A stretch of 64,000 nt of DNA from Nibricoccus aquaticus (GCF_002310495.1 NZ_CP023344.1:3861501-3925500), one strand, 5' to 3'; shown: positions 17,130 through 27,345, counted from the first letter of the stretch. The notes: generated from the sequence alone by a model not told the origin. A program made the numbers and translations.

Positions 17130-17972
17130 ATGTTGATTGATGCCGCAGAGTTGAGTGGGAATTTGCAGCGCAGCGATTGGGTCGTGTTCGATTGCCGACA
17201 CGATCTGGTGGATACGTCGCGCGGGGAGAGGCTCTATCGCGAGGGGCATATCCCGGGGGCGCATTTCGCGCCGGTGGAGACGGCGCTCTCGGGTGCGAAG
17301 ACGGGGAAGAACGGGCGGCATCCACTGCCGGCGGCGGAGGCGTTTGCGGCGTTTCTCGCGAGGCATGGCGTGACGGAGAAGACGATGATCGTGGCGTATG
17401 ATGACGCAGGTGGACTTTATGCGGCTCGGCTTTGGTGGATGGCGCGGTGGATCGGGCATGAGCGCGTGGCTCTGCTTGATGGCGGGTGGACGAAGTGGAT
17501 CGCAGATGGGCGAGCGGTGACCACGGAAGTGCCGGAGGCGGTGGCGGCGCAGCCGCTGGCGGTGCGGGAGCATGCGGCGTGGGTGTGGAGCGCGGAGGAT
17601 GTGTTGCGGCAGATCGACGATGCGGCGTTCGCGTTGATCGATGCGCGCGCGGGGGAACGGTATCGCGGCGAGGTGGAGCCGATGGACCCGGTGGCGGGGC
17701 ACATCCCGGGAGCTCTGAATCGTTTCTATAAGGCGAACCTGAAGGCGGATCTCACGTTCCGGCCAAGGGAGGAGTTGAGGCGCGAGCTGAGCGAACTGAT
17801 CGGCGTGCGCGCGCCGGAGCGCGTGGGGCATTCGTGCGGCTCGGGAATCACGGCGTGCGCGGCTATTTTCGCGATGGAGTACGCGGGGCTCGCGGGATCG
17901 AAGCTGTACGCGGGCTCTTGGAGCGAGTGGGTGGCCGATCCGGCGCGGCCGGTGGCGAAGGGGACGCACTAG
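17130..17972 (+). CDS. Sulfurtransferase, tandem rhodanese (SseA-like)
   Basis: A thiosulfate/3-mercaptopyruvate sulfurtransferase of 280 residues made of two rhodanese domains. The N-terminal inactive domain has FDCRHDLVD and EGHIPGAHF. The C-terminal domain has AGHIPGALN and the active loop CGSGIT, whose catalytic Cys is residue 236. CGSGIT resembles 3-mercaptopyruvate sulfurtransferases rather than CRKGVT thiosulfate rhodaneses. It is probably cytoplasmic, as no signal peptide is seen. It transfers sulfur to thiol acceptors in sulfur relay or cyanide detoxification. It follows the Cys-cluster gene by about 150 bases. Confidence 0.92.
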   Translation: MLIDAAELSGNLQRSDWVVFDCRHDLVDTSRGERLYREGHIPGAHFAPVETALSGAKTGKNGRHPLPAAEAFAAFLARHGVTEKTMIVAYDDAGGLYAARLWWMARWIGHERVALLDGGWTKWIADGRAVTTEVPEAVAAQPLAVREHAAWVWSAEDVLRQIDDAAFALIDARAGERYRGEVEPMDPVAGHIPGALNRFYKANLKADLTFRPREELRRELSELIGVRAPERVGHSCGSGITACAAIFAMEYAGLAGSKLYAGSWSEWVADPARPVAKGTH

Positions 17973-18074
17973 TTTCTCGGATCATCTTTGGGTAAGGTGT
18001 CCGAAGGCGTGGGGCTTGTTCGTTGTGGTTTTGTTCGTGCGCGGTCTGGTCGCGCACGTGCTCTTGCTTCAACG

Positions 18075-18491
18075 ATGAAAACGAAAAACACGACGAAGGT
18101 TCGGGGCGATGGCGGCGGTGATAGCGGCACGCAAGAGGTCGATACATTCATGGCAGGTTTGGATCATCCGCTCAAAAACGAGATCGTGGAGGTGCGGCGG
18201 ATTATATCCGGGGTGAGTCCGGCGATTCAGGAAGGGGTCAAGTGGAACGCGCCGAGTTTCCGGACGACTGAGTTTTTCGCGACGATTCATCTGCGCGCGC
18301 GGGATAAGATTCAGATCGTTTTCCACCTCGGTGCAAAGGCGCGCGACGACGTGCAGTCGATGGCGATCAGCGATCCCTGCAGTCTCATCAAGTGGCTCGC
18401 CAAGGATCGGTGTCTGGTGACGGTCGGTGATGTGGTCGCGAATAAAGCCGCGCTCGTGGCGATCGTGCGTCAGTGGATCGCGTATGTGTGA
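18075..18491 (+). CDS. DUF1801-family protein
   Basis: A 138-residue protein with the DUF1801/YdhG-type fold. The core has VDTFMAGLDHPLKNEIVEVRR, then GVKWNAPSF, a short aromatic motif conserved in the family, followed by FFATIHLRARDKIQIVFHLG. The first 20 residues are a lysine/glycine tail. The ATG at 18075 is chosen over upstream codons. DUF1801 proteins are small cytoplasmic proteins; the role is unknown, though some relate to iron-binding frataxin-like folds. It converges on the PDZ protein gene at 18509. Confidence 0.8.
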   Translation: MKTKNTTKVRGDGGGDSGTQEVDTFMAGLDHPLKNEIVEVRRIISGVSPAIQEGVKWNAPSFRTTEFFATIHLRARDKIQIVFHLGAKARDDVQSMAISDPCSLIKWLAKDRCLVTVGDVVANKAALVAIVRQWIAYV

Positions 18492-18508
18492 TGGGAGTTC
18501 TAGTCCCC

Positions 18509-20317
18509 TCAGGGAGCTGACGAGGCGGTCTCCACGCGTTTGAAATGGGTGCGCGTGGTTTCGAAATCGCGGGAGATCTTCGCGAAGAGGACGCGGACAG
18601 CGCCGCCGCCGCGGAGCATCACGGGCTGGGGCGGATACGCGGGGTCGAGGGTTTTGAAGCGGGCTTCGAGGCCGGCCTCGGTGACTTTGACGACGCCGGA
18701 GAAACGCAGCGGCTCGCGGAGTTTCACGACGATGTCTTCGAGGGCGCGCGTGGTTTTGTTCACGCGGAAGAGCGCCTGGAATTTATCGGACGGGAAATCC
18801 GCAGAGGTGGAGGGAACGGGCAGTTCGAAGACGAGGGCGGCGACTTCGTCGGCGAAGAGGCGGAGGTCGGTGCGGTCGATGGAGTTTCGGAGGTTGCGGA
18901 GTTCGCCGAGTGGATCGGTGTCGTCGCCGCCGTTTTCGCGCCAGCGGTGGAGTTCGTCGGGAGTGGGTGGTTTGCCGCCGATTTCGAGGAGGGTGCAGCG
19001 CTCGTGTTCGGGCCTGGAGGGATCGATGCGGGTGACGGTGGTTTTCTTTTCGCCGGCACGGCGGGTGGTTTCGGTGTAGGCCCAGCGATCGGACTCGGCG
19101 CCGATTTTCGCGAAGGCGTCTTCGAAGAGGGCGCGCTGGGTGTCGGTGGCGCGGGGGAGTTTTTGAAACGCGGCGGAGGTGGCTTGTGGGGGATTTTGAT
19201 CGGGAGAAATGGGGGCTTCGGAGATGGGCGGTGGAGTTTCGGAGAGGTCGGGCGCGGGGGTGTGATCGGCGTTTACGGTGAGCGGCCAGCGGGGGGAGGA
19301 GGTGGTGGTCTGGTTGAGCCAGAAATCGAGTTCGCGCTGGAACTCGGGGCGGGCGAGGTCGTGGGGGATTTCTTGTTGCGGACGGCCGCGCGGGAGGGCC
19401 CAGGCGCGTTCGAGTGCGCCGGAGGGCGAGGTGAGGTACACGCGGGACTCACGGGCGAAGATGGTGGTGGGCGACGAGATGGGGCGGCCGGGCGTGGCGG
19501 TGGCGGCGTTTGCGGAGAGATCGGCGGAGGCTTCGGCGGAGATCGCTTCGAGGATGATGTCGGTGCGGCCGCGTTGCTGGCTCACGTAGATGCGGTGGCC
19601 GACCGAGTCGCTCCAGAGCGTCCACTGGTGGCAGAGAAAATAGGGTTGGTTGGCATCGACGGGGAGTTGGAGGCCGTTGAGGTAGGAGCGGCGGAGTAGG
19701 ACGTGGATGCCGTGGTCGAGAATGAGGCGGGCGCGGTCGGCGAGCGGGCCGGGCTCGGGAATGAGGGCGGGGCGGCGATCAGGCGCGCGCCACACGGTAT
19801 CGCCCCAGCGCGGGGGCGGCGTGGGAATGCGGAGGTGAAGCGTGCGGCGTTTTTGAGTGGTGGCGGATTCGACGACAAGGGTCCAGGTGACGTCGTTTTC
19901 ACCGCGGGCGACGGCGGCCCACTTGGTTTCCTGGATACGCCGCCATTTTTTGAGGGAGAAGGAGCCGCTGGCAGTGGGAGCGCCGTCGGAGCTGACGATG
20001 CGGTCGCCGGGTTCGAGGCCGGCGCGGGAGGCGGCGGTATTGGGGAGCACGACGTCGACCACGGGTGTGTACACGCGATTGAAGAAGGTGGATCGGGCGG
20101 GTTCGTAGGCAGGGGAGACGCGGAAGCCGAAGTCCTCGATGCGGCCGGCGGAGGCGTTGAGCGCGGGCAGGAGGGTGACGTCGCCCATGATGTCGTCTGC
20201 GGCGGTTGCGGCTTCGGGCGATGCTGGCGCTGTATCGGAAGCGTGTAGGTGGCAGGGGAGCAGGCTGAGCGCGATGATCGCGAGAGTGGGGAGTATGAGC
20301 GTTCGAAGGGCGCGCAT
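18509..20317 (-). CDS. Secreted PDZ-domain protein of unknown function
   Basis: About 602 residues. The N-terminus has a signal peptide (LRTLILPTLAIIALSLLPCHLHA). A PDZ-like module follows at roughly 80-160 (VDVVLPNTAASRAGLEPGDRIVSSDG). The rest, including a Pro-rich linker near residue 360 and a C-terminal beta-rich section (ARFKTLDPAYPPQPVM), is unfamiliar. No protease triad is recognised, so this is not an obvious DegP or CtpA enzyme; it may be a scaffold or sensor in the periplasm. A GTG start upstream at 20341 is possible, but the ATG at 20317 gives a cleaner signal peptide. No related gene neighbours help define its role. Confidence 0.75.
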   Translation of the reverse strand: MRALRTLILPTLAIIALSLLPCHLHASDTAPASPEAATAADDIMGDVTLLPALNASAGRIEDFGFRVSPAYEPARSTFFNRVYTPVVDVVLPNTAASRAGLEPGDRIVSSDGAPTASGSFSLKKWRRIQETKWAAVARGENDVTWTLVVESATTQKRRTLHLRIPTPPPRWGDTVWRAPDRRPALIPEPGPLADRARLILDHGIHVLLRRSYLNGLQLPVDANQPYFLCHQWTLWSDSVGHRIYVSQQRGRTDIILEAISAEASADLSANAATATPGRPISSPTTIFARESRVYLTSPSGALERAWALPRGRPQQEIPHDLARPEFQRELDFWLNQTTTSSPRWPLTVNADHTPAPDLSETPPPISEAPISPDQNPPQATSAAFQKLPRATDTQRALFEDAFAKIGAESDRWAYTETTRRAGEKKTTVTRIDPSRPEHERCTLLEIGGKPPTPDELHRWRENGGDDTDPLGELRNLRNSIDRTDLRLFADEVAALVFELPVPSTSADFPSDKFQALFRVNKTTRALEDIVVKLREPLRFSGVVKVTEAGLEARFKTLDPAYPPQPVMLRGGGAVRVLFAKISRDFETTRTHFKRVETASSAP

Positions 20318-20588
20318 GAAGAGACAGGCGCTAGTGAACACGGAGAAAATGGGCTGAGTTACAATCTCTTGAGAAGTCTCTTAGTGATGTCGCAACGTAG
20401 CGAGTGCGTGCGTGGCGGGAGTGGCTTCCAGTCAGAAGGGGGGAGGGCTGGGGTTGTGTTTGGCGTTTTTCTCCGGTGACTCGGGGCGCGCGTTTCGATC
20501 TGTCGAGGCGCGGCGAAATACCCCACTGCGTCGGGGCACTGTCTGTCCTGGCAGGCGTGTTGATGACGCCCTCTGAAAATCCACACCT

Positions 20589-22424
20589 ATGAAAACTCCG
20601 GGCGCTCTCCTCGTTAAACTCTTACTCGTATCGGTCGCATTCACGGTGCCGCTGTTCGGAAGCGCCGGGGGCGAGGCCAAGGCGTTTCACGCATGGGCGG
20701 CGACGCCGCCGATGGGGTGGAACAGTTGGGATTGTTTCGCGACGACGGTGACCGAGGCGCAGACGCGCGCGCAGGCGGAGTACATGGCGGGACATCTCAA
20801 AAAACACGGTTGGGAGTATGTCGTGGTGGACATCCAGTGGTACGAGCCGGGCGCGACTGGTTACGATTATCGCAAAGGCGCGCCGCTGGTGATGGATGAG
20901 TGGGGGCGGTTGCTGCCGGCGGAGAATCGTTTCCCGTCGGCGGGTGGCGGCGCGGGTTTCAAGCTGCTCGTGGAGCATGTGCATTCGCTGGGACTCAAGT
21001 TCGGGATTCATCTCATGCGCGGGATTCCGCGGCTGGCGGTGGAGCGGAATCTGCCGGTGAAAGGCACCGACGTCCGCGCGCAGGATATCGCCGATATGAA
21101 GAGCATCTGCCCGTGGAATCCGGACATGTATGGCGTCGATATGTCGAAGCCGGGCGCGCAGGAATACTATGACTCGGTCTTCGCGCTGATTGCGTCGTGG
21201 GGAGTCGACTACGTGAAGGTGGACGACATCGCGCGTCCGTACGACGCGCATAGCGCGGAGATCGAAGCCATTCGGAAAGCTATCGACCAGGCGGGGCGTC
21301 CGATGGTGCTAAGCCTTTCGCCTGGCGAGACCATCATCGCGGCTGCGGAACATGTTAAGCGGCACGCGAATCTCTGGCGCATCAGCGACGATTTTTGGGA
21401 CAACTGGCCGGCGCTGCATGAGCAGTTCGCGCGGCTGGATCGGTGGAATCCGCATCGTATTTCAGGCGCGTGGCCCGATGCGGATATGCTGCCCTTCGGC
21501 GTGATCGACCTCGGCAAGCGCACGACACGTTTCACGAAGGACGAGCAGTACACGGTGATGACGCTCTGGAGCATCGCGCGGTCGCCGCTGATGCACGGCG
21601 GGGATATGACGAAGATGGACGAGTTCACGCTTTCGTTGCTCACGAATGACGACGTGCTGGCGGTCAATCAGCGGAGCGAAAACAACCGCCCGCTTTTCAA
21701 CCGCGATAATCTCATCGGCTGGATGGCGGATGTGCCTGGTTCGCCGGATAAGTATGTGGCGCTCTTCAATGCGCGTGAACGCATCGAACTCGCGCCGGAG
21801 CGCGCGGTGTTTCGTGGCGGAGTGTCGCGCGATGCTGGGCGGCAGAGCGTCGCGGTCGATCTCGAGGTGACGGGCGCGACATCGCTCGTGCTGGTGGCCG
21901 ATCCGACGGTGGACGGCACGACGTGGGATCATGCGCTCTGGATAGATCCGCGCGTGGTGATGGCGGATGGCAGCGAGCGCAGTCTGCTCGATCAGTCGTG
22001 GACGCGGGCGGATGCGTTTTGGAGCAATCTATCCACGGAGAAAGCGCCCGGCGGCGGGCGGATGTCGTCGGGAGGAAAGCCGGTCGCGCGCGGCATCGGT
22101 GCTCATGCGCCTGCGTTGATCGAGTACGCGCTGCCCGCGGGGGCGGTGAGATTCCTCGCGACGGCGGCGCTCGATGATGCGGCGGTGAAGGCGACGAAGG
22201 GCGGGAGCGTGGAGTTTCGCGTGTTCGTGGGGCGGCCTGGTGATGGCAGCGAGCGGCCGGGGCTGCCGGTCGAGGTTGCGCTGAAGGATCTAGGCATCAG
22301 CGGTCCGGTGAAGGTGCGGGATTTGTGGGCGAAGCAAGACCTCGGCGAGATTGGAGAACGATTCGCGCCGGTGATTCCGTGGCACGGCGCGGGGTTGTAT
22401 CGCGTGTCGGTGCCGGCTCCATGA
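20589..22424 (+). CDS. Secreted GH27-type alpha-galactosidase with NPCBM-like domain
   Basis: A 611-residue secreted glycosidase. After a signal peptide (LLVKLLLVSVAFTVPLFG) it has the GH27 opening TPPMGWNSWD. The strand YVKVDDI holds the catalytic nucleophile (Asp212), and RISDDFWD holds the acid/base (Asp267 or 268). The GH27 barrel also shows GAWPDADML and ARSPLMHGGDM. After a beta domain, a C-terminal part (IGAHAPALIEYALPAGAVRF) is like an NPCBM carbohydrate-binding module. It likely releases alpha-linked galactose, or another alpha-linked sugar, from galactomannan or related side chains. It is the first of three same-strand glycoside hydrolase genes. Confidence 0.92.
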   Translation: MKTPGALLVKLLLVSVAFTVPLFGSAGGEAKAFHAWAATPPMGWNSWDCFATTVTEAQTRAQAEYMAGHLKKHGWEYVVVDIQWYEPGATGYDYRKGAPLVMDEWGRLLPAENRFPSAGGGAGFKLLVEHVHSLGLKFGIHLMRGIPRLAVERNLPVKGTDVRAQDIADMKSICPWNPDMYGVDMSKPGAQEYYDSVFALIASWGVDYVKVDDIARPYDAHSAEIEAIRKAIDQAGRPMVLSLSPGETIIAAAEHVKRHANLWRISDDFWDNWPALHEQFARLDRWNPHRISGAWPDADMLPFGVIDLGKRTTRFTKDEQYTVMTLWSIARSPLMHGGDMTKMDEFTLSLLTNDDVLAVNQRSENNRPLFNRDNLIGWMADVPGSPDKYVALFNARERIELAPERAVFRGGVSRDAGRQSVAVDLEVTGATSLVLVADPTVDGTTWDHALWIDPRVVMADGSERSLLDQSWTRADAFWSNLSTEKAPGGGRMSSGGKPVARGIGAHAPALIEYALPAGAVRFLATAALDDAAVKATKGGSVEFRVFVGRPGDGSERPGLPVEVALKDLGISGPVKVRDLWAKQDLGEIGERFAPVIPWHGAGLYRVSVPAP

Positions 22425-22608
22425 ACAACAGCCGGACATTTTGGCGGACCGTCTGTTTCTGGAGGCTTTGACCGGGCAACAATGCGCGTGCCGCTTTTGT
22501 TGAAAGGCAGACGTTCAACGCATCGTTTTCCCTCTCCAGTCGTCTGGTCTGGACCTCATCTTTTTTCGTACGTTAACCGGTTTCCTCCCGCATTCCATTT
22601 TTCAACCC

Positions 22609-24309
22609 ATGATCTATCTCACGCGCTCTCTTTTCACTGCGATGCTTGCAACCACCGTGTCCTCGTTTGCAGCCAGCACCGAGGCTTGGGTGCCTGATCG
22701 CGGCGACGGTACTTATCAAAACCCGGTGCTTCATGCGGACTATTCCGATCCAGACGCGGTGCGGGTGGGCGACGATTACTACATGACGGCATCGAGCTTC
22801 CTCGCGGCGCCAGGGCTGCCGATTTTGCATTCGAAGGACTTGGTGAATTGGACGCTGATCAACCATGTCTTCGCGGTTCAAAAACCGGCGGAGCATTTCT
22901 CAAAACCGCGTCACGGGCAGGGCGTGTGGGCTCCGTCGATACGGCATCACGACGGCAAGTTTTGGATTTTTTATCCCGATCCGGATTTCGGCATCTATGT
23001 GACGACGGCGGTCGATCCGGCGGGCAAGTGGAGCGAGCCGGTGCTCATGAAGGCAGGCAAAGGACTGATCGATCCGTGCCCGCTGTGGGATGACGACGGG
23101 CGGCTTTATCTTGTCCATGGTTGGGCGAGGAGCCGGGCGGGCATCGCGAATATGCTGACGGTGCAGGAGCTCAGCGCTGACGGAACGCGCGTACTCGAAT
23201 CGGAAATCAACCTTCAGACCGCCGATGGCAAAACGAACGACATCGGCACGGTCGTCATCGACGCGAACAAGCTCGACGGGTGGCGCACGCTGGAAGGACC
23301 GAAGTTCTACAAACGGGACGGCTGGTACTGGGTGTTCGCTCCGGCAGGCGGAGTGGCGACGGGGTATCAGGCGGTGTTTCGCAGCAAAAATATCCGCGGG
23401 CCGTACGAGCAGCGCATCGTGTTGGAGCAGGGTAAGACGCCAATCAACGGGCCTCATCAAGGTGCGTGGGTGACGACGCCCGACGGGAAAGAGGACTGGT
23501 TTCTCCATTTTCAGGACAAGGGCGCGTATGGCCGGGTCGTGCATTTGCAGCCGATGTGGTGGCGCGATGATGGCTGGCCGGTGATGGGCTCCGATCCCGA
23601 GAGCGATGGAAAAGGCGAGCCGGTGCTCACGCATGCGAAGCCGAATGTCGGCCGCACATGGCCGGTCGCGGTGCCCGCGACGACCGATGAATTCAACGCG
23701 CCGAAGGCGGGACTGCAGTGGCAGTGGAACGCGAATCCACGCGAGGGTTGGGCCTCGCTCACGGCCAAGGCCGGTGCGCTGCGGCTGGCGAGCGTGCCTG
23801 CTCCGGCGACGCGCAATGACGATTCAGCAGCGAAGAACAGTCTGTACGATGCGCCGAATTTCTACGTGCAGAAGTTTCCCGCGCCTGCGTTTACCGCGAC
23901 GACCGTGCTCGATTTCGCGCCGGTGGCCGAAGGCGAGATGGCCGGGCTGGCAGTGTTTGGGTTTAATTATGCGGTGCTGGGTTTGCGCAAGCAGGGCGAA
24001 CAATCGCGGCTGGTGCTCTTGACGAACATCGGCGCGGACGCGGTCGGCGCGCAGCATCGCGAGACGGCCAGTGCTGAGGTGCCAGCGGGGCCGGTTTATC
24101 TGCGCGTGACGGTCGGGGCGGATGCGATGGCGCGCTTTGCCTACAGTCTGGATGACGTGACGTTCACGCCGATTGGCGAGGCGTTCAAGGCACGCGAAGA
24201 TCGCTGGATCGGTGCGAAGTTTGGGCTCATCGCGACGGCACCTAGCGACGCCACGGCGACGGGGCACGCGGACTTCGACTGGTTCCGGGTGACGGCGCCG
24301 GTTCGGTAA
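22609..24309 (+). CDS. Secreted GH43-type glycoside hydrolase (xylosidase/arabinofuranosidase-like)
   Basis: A 566-residue protein with a signal peptide (SLFTAMLATTVSSFAAS) and a five-bladed propeller GH43 domain. It has the catalytic base in ADYSDPDAVRVGDDYYM (Asp47), the pKa-modulating Asp in GLIDPCPLWDDDG, and the acid Glu in LEGPKFYKRDG (Glu229). The C-terminal half (about 360-566) is a beta-sandwich of the concanavalin-like type seen in beta-xylosidase-like GH43 enzymes. Likely substrates are xylo- or arabino-oligosaccharides, but specificity is not readable. It follows the GH27 gene on the same strand, with about 185 bases between, and the GH2 gene follows it. Confidence 0.9.
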   Translation: MIYLTRSLFTAMLATTVSSFAASTEAWVPDRGDGTYQNPVLHADYSDPDAVRVGDDYYMTASSFLAAPGLPILHSKDLVNWTLINHVFAVQKPAEHFSKPRHGQGVWAPSIRHHDGKFWIFYPDPDFGIYVTTAVDPAGKWSEPVLMKAGKGLIDPCPLWDDDGRLYLVHGWARSRAGIANMLTVQELSADGTRVLESEINLQTADGKTNDIGTVVIDANKLDGWRTLEGPKFYKRDGWYWVFAPAGGVATGYQAVFRSKNIRGPYEQRIVLEQGKTPINGPHQGAWVTTPDGKEDWFLHFQDKGAYGRVVHLQPMWWRDDGWPVMGSDPESDGKGEPVLTHAKPNVGRTWPVAVPATTDEFNAPKAGLQWQWNANPREGWASLTAKAGALRLASVPAPATRNDDSAAKNSLYDAPNFYVQKFPAPAFTATTVLDFAPVAEGEMAGLAVFGFNYAVLGLRKQGEQSRLVLLTNIGADAVGAQHRETASAEVPAGPVYLRVTVGADAMARFAYSLDDVTFTPIGEAFKAREDRWIGAKFGLIATAPSDATATGHADFDWFRVTAPVR

Positions 24310-24375
24310 GTGCGGCGGCGTGAATGCCGCGATAGTTTCTTTTCTGGTTATAGTCAGTGTTACCCCAAAATCCCT

Positions 24376-27336
24376 ATGACGCACTTCTTGAAAAACGTGG
24401 CGTTTGCCGGTGGCTGTTTCTTGAGCTCGGTTGCGATGATCGCGGCGGATGTGCCGGCTGCGCGTGAGGCGCTGGATTTTAATCCGGGCTGGCGGCTGCA
24501 CGTCGGCGATCCGGCGGGGGCGCAGGAGACGCGGTTCGATGATGCGGGATGGAAACCGGTGACGCTGCCGCGCGCGTGGAATGAGGACGAGGCGTTCAAG
24601 AAAGACATCAAGGATCTTTCCACGGGAATCGCATGGTATCGGAAGACGTTTGTGCTGCCGGCGGGGAGCGGAGGGCGGAAGGTGTTTCTCGAGTTTGAAG
24701 GTGTACGCCAGGCCGCCGAGGTGTGGATCAACGGCAAGCTGGTCGGCGGGCACGAGAATGGGATCAACGCCTTCGGGCTCGATGTGACCGAGCAGGTGCG
24801 GCCGGCGCCGGAGGCTAATGTGATCGCGGTGCGGACGGACAACGCGTGGGACTATCGTGAGCGGTTGTCGGGGGCGCGGTACCAGTGGTCGGATAAAAAT
24901 TTCAACGCGAACTACGGAGGCATTCCGAAGAATGTGCGGCTGCATGTGACGGACCGCGTCTATCAGACGCTGCCGCTGTATTCGCATCTCGGATCGACGG
25001 GCGTCTATGTGTACGCGACTGACTTCGATGTGGCGGCGCGGGTGGCGACGATTCATGCAGAGTCGGAGATCCGCAACGAGGCGACGGCGGCTAGGACGTT
25101 TGTCTATCGCGTGAAGGTGGCTGATCGCGACGGGCGCACGGTGGCGGAGTTCGATGGCGGACGTTATACGATTGCGCCTCGCGAGAGCGTGACGGCGCGG
25201 GCGTCGGCGCGGGTGAAGGAGCTGAATTTTTGGAGCTGGGGATACGGTTATCTTTATACGGTGACGACGTCGCTGGAGAGCGAGGGGCAGGTGTTTGATT
25301 CGGTCGTGACGCGTACAGGTTTTCGCAAAACGGAGTTCGGGCAGGGCGTAGTGAAACTGAATGATCGTGTGATTCAGCTGAAGGGCTACGCGCAGCGGAC
25401 GTCGAATGAGTGGCCGGCGCTGGGGATGTCGGTGCCACCGTGGTTAAGCGATTACAGCAACGGGCTGATGGTTGAGAGCGGGGCGAATCTGGTGCGCTGG
25501 ATGCACATCGCGCCGTGGAAGCAGGACGTGGAGTCGTGCGATCGCGTGGGGCTCATGCAGATGTTGCCCGCCGGAGACTCGGAGCGCGACGCGCAGGGAC
25601 GGCAGTGGGTGCAACGCCAGGAGGTGATGCGCGATGCGATCATCTACAACCGGAACAACCCCAGCGTACTGGTTTATGAGTCGGGCAACAACGGCATCAG
25701 CGAGGCACACATGGCGGACATGAAGGCGATCCGTGATCGTTTCGATCCGCACGGTGGGCGGGCGATCGGCAGTCGCGACATGCTCGACAGCCACGTCACG
25801 GAGTATGGCGGCGAGATGCTATACGTGAACAAGAGCGCGCGGCAGCCGATGTGGCAGACGGAATATTCGCGGGATGAAGGATTGCGAAAATATTGGGACG
25901 AGTTTTCGCCGCCGTATCACAAGGATGGCGAGGGGCCGCCGTATCGCGACGCGCCTGCGCCGACTTACAACCGGAATCAGGATACGCATGCGATCGAGAA
26001 CGTCGTCCGGTGGTACGACTTTTGGCGCGAGCGGCCGGGCACGGGCACGCGGGTGAACTCGGGCGGCGTGAACATCATCTTCTCCGACACGAACACGCAT
26101 TATCGCGGAGCGGAAAACTATCGCCGTAGCGGGGAAGTGGATGCCATGCGCATCGCGAAAGACGGGTTCTTCGCGCATCAAGTGATGTGGGACGGCTGGG
26201 TGGATGTGGAGACACCGCGCGCGCATATCCTCGGGCATTGGAACTATGCGGCGGGCGTGACGAAGCCGGTGACGGTGGTTTCGAGCGCGGAGTCGGTGGA
26301 GCTGTTTCTCAATGGGAAATCGCTCGGGCGTGGCGCGCAGAGCACGCGGTTTCTGTTCACGTTTCCGTCTGTCGCGTGGCAGCCAGGGACGCTCAGTGCG
26401 GTTGGCTACGATGCGAAGGGCGCGAAGATTTGTGAGGCGTCGCATGTGACGGCGGGAGAGCCGAGGGCACTCAAGCTTACGATTCAAAACGGGCCTGACG
26501 GATTGCGCGCCGACGCGGCGGATGTGGCGCTGGTGCAAGTCGAGGTGGTGGATGCGCAAGGGCGGCGGTGCCCGACGGCGCTGAACCTGGTGGACTTTGA
26601 GTTGAGCGGTCCGGCGGAATGGCGCGGCGGTATCGCACAGGGGCCGGATAACTTCATTTTGTCGCGATCGCTGCCGGTGGAGTGCGGGGTGAACCGCGTG
26701 TTGGTGCGCTCGACGTTGCAGGCGGGAAAAATTGTTCTGACTGCAAACGCGCAGGGGCTCGCATCGGCGAAGATCGAACTGGATTCACAGGCAGTGGAGA
26801 CGACCGATGGCTGGTCGCGCAACCCGAGTGCGGCGGCGCTGGCCGGACGTCTGGGTCGCGGGCCGACGCCGGGGACAACTTCGTTCAAAGTGACGCGGAA
26901 AGCGGTCGCGGTTGCCAAGGCTTCGGCACTGGATGGTGGCGATCCGGCGCTGGCGTTCGATGACAACGAGGAGACGGCGTGGTCGGGGAAGAAGGCGGTG
27001 ACGTTTGAGTTGTCGCGCGTGGCGCTGCTGAGCGAGATCACGCTGAAGACGGCGGGGTTTCGCGCGCGCAGTTATCCGATCCGGATCACGGTGGATGGTG
27101 TGGAAGTTTTTCGTGGCGTGACCGCGAGGAGCCTCGGGTATGTGACGCTGCCGCTGAAGCCGGTGGACGGGCGTGTCGTGCGCATCGAGCCCCTCGCTGG
27201 CAGCGAGGCGCGCGATGCGTTTGGCGGGATCACCGAGCTCGTGGATCAGAAGAACGCGACCACCGGCGAGCAGAACGTCGGCGCGGGAGCGCTGGGGATC
27301 ATCGAGATCGAGTTCTACGAGCCGGCGGAGTTGTGA
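24376..27336 (+). CDS. Secreted GH2-family glycoside hydrolase
   Basis: A 986-residue enzyme from the ATG at 24376, with a signal peptide (AFAGGCFLSSVAMIAAD). The GH2 architecture appears as a sugar-binding domain (GIAWYRKTFVLP; AEVWINGKLVGGHENG), an immunoglobulin-like domain, then a TIM barrel. The acid/base Glu435 is in VLVYESGNNGIS and the probable nucleophile Glu496 is in QTEYSRDEG. A DUF4982-like segment follows (AESVELFLNGKSLGRG). A C-terminal discoidin-like domain is suggested by DGGDPALAFDDNEETAWSG. Galactosidase or glucuronidase activity cannot be distinguished from sequence. About 65 bases separate it from the GH43 gene, suggesting one transcript. A longer frame begins upstream, but this ATG gives the signal peptide. 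Confidence 0.92.
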   Translation: MTHFLKNVAFAGGCFLSSVAMIAADVPAAREALDFNPGWRLHVGDPAGAQETRFDDAGWKPVTLPRAWNEDEAFKKDIKDLSTGIAWYRKTFVLPAGSGGRKVFLEFEGVRQAAEVWINGKLVGGHENGINAFGLDVTEQVRPAPEANVIAVRTDNAWDYRERLSGARYQWSDKNFNANYGGIPKNVRLHVTDRVYQTLPLYSHLGSTGVYVYATDFDVAARVATIHAESEIRNEATAARTFVYRVKVADRDGRTVAEFDGGRYTIAPRESVTARASARVKELNFWSWGYGYLYTVTTSLESEGQVFDSVVTRTGFRKTEFGQGVVKLNDRVIQLKGYAQRTSNEWPALGMSVPPWLSDYSNGLMVESGANLVRWMHIAPWKQDVESCDRVGLMQMLPAGDSERDAQGRQWVQRQEVMRDAIIYNRNNPSVLVYESGNNGISEAHMADMKAIRDRFDPHGGRAIGSRDMLDSHVTEYGGEMLYVNKSARQPMWQTEYSRDEGLRKYWDEFSPPYHKDGEGPPYRDAPAPTYNRNQDTHAIENVVRWYDFWRERPGTGTRVNSGGVNIIFSDTNTHYRGAENYRRSGEVDAMRIAKDGFFAHQVMWDGWVDVETPRAHILGHWNYAAGVTKPVTVVSSAESVELFLNGKSLGRGAQSTRFLFTFPSVAWQPGTLSAVGYDAKGAKICEASHVTAGEPRALKLTIQNGPDGLRADAADVALVQVEVVDAQGRRCPTALNLVDFELSGPAEWRGGIAQGPDNFILSRSLPVECGVNRVLVRSTLQAGKIVLTANAQGLASAKIELDSQAVETTDGWSRNPSAAALAGRLGRGPTPGTTSFKVTRKAVAVAKASALDGGDPALAFDDNEETAWSGKKAVTFELSRVALLSEITLKTAGFRARSYPIRITVDGVEVFRGVTARSLGYVTLPLKPVDGRVVRIEPLAGSEARDAFGGITELVDQKNATTGEQNVGAGALGIIEIEFYEPAEL

Positions 27337-27345
27337 GCGCGGGCG

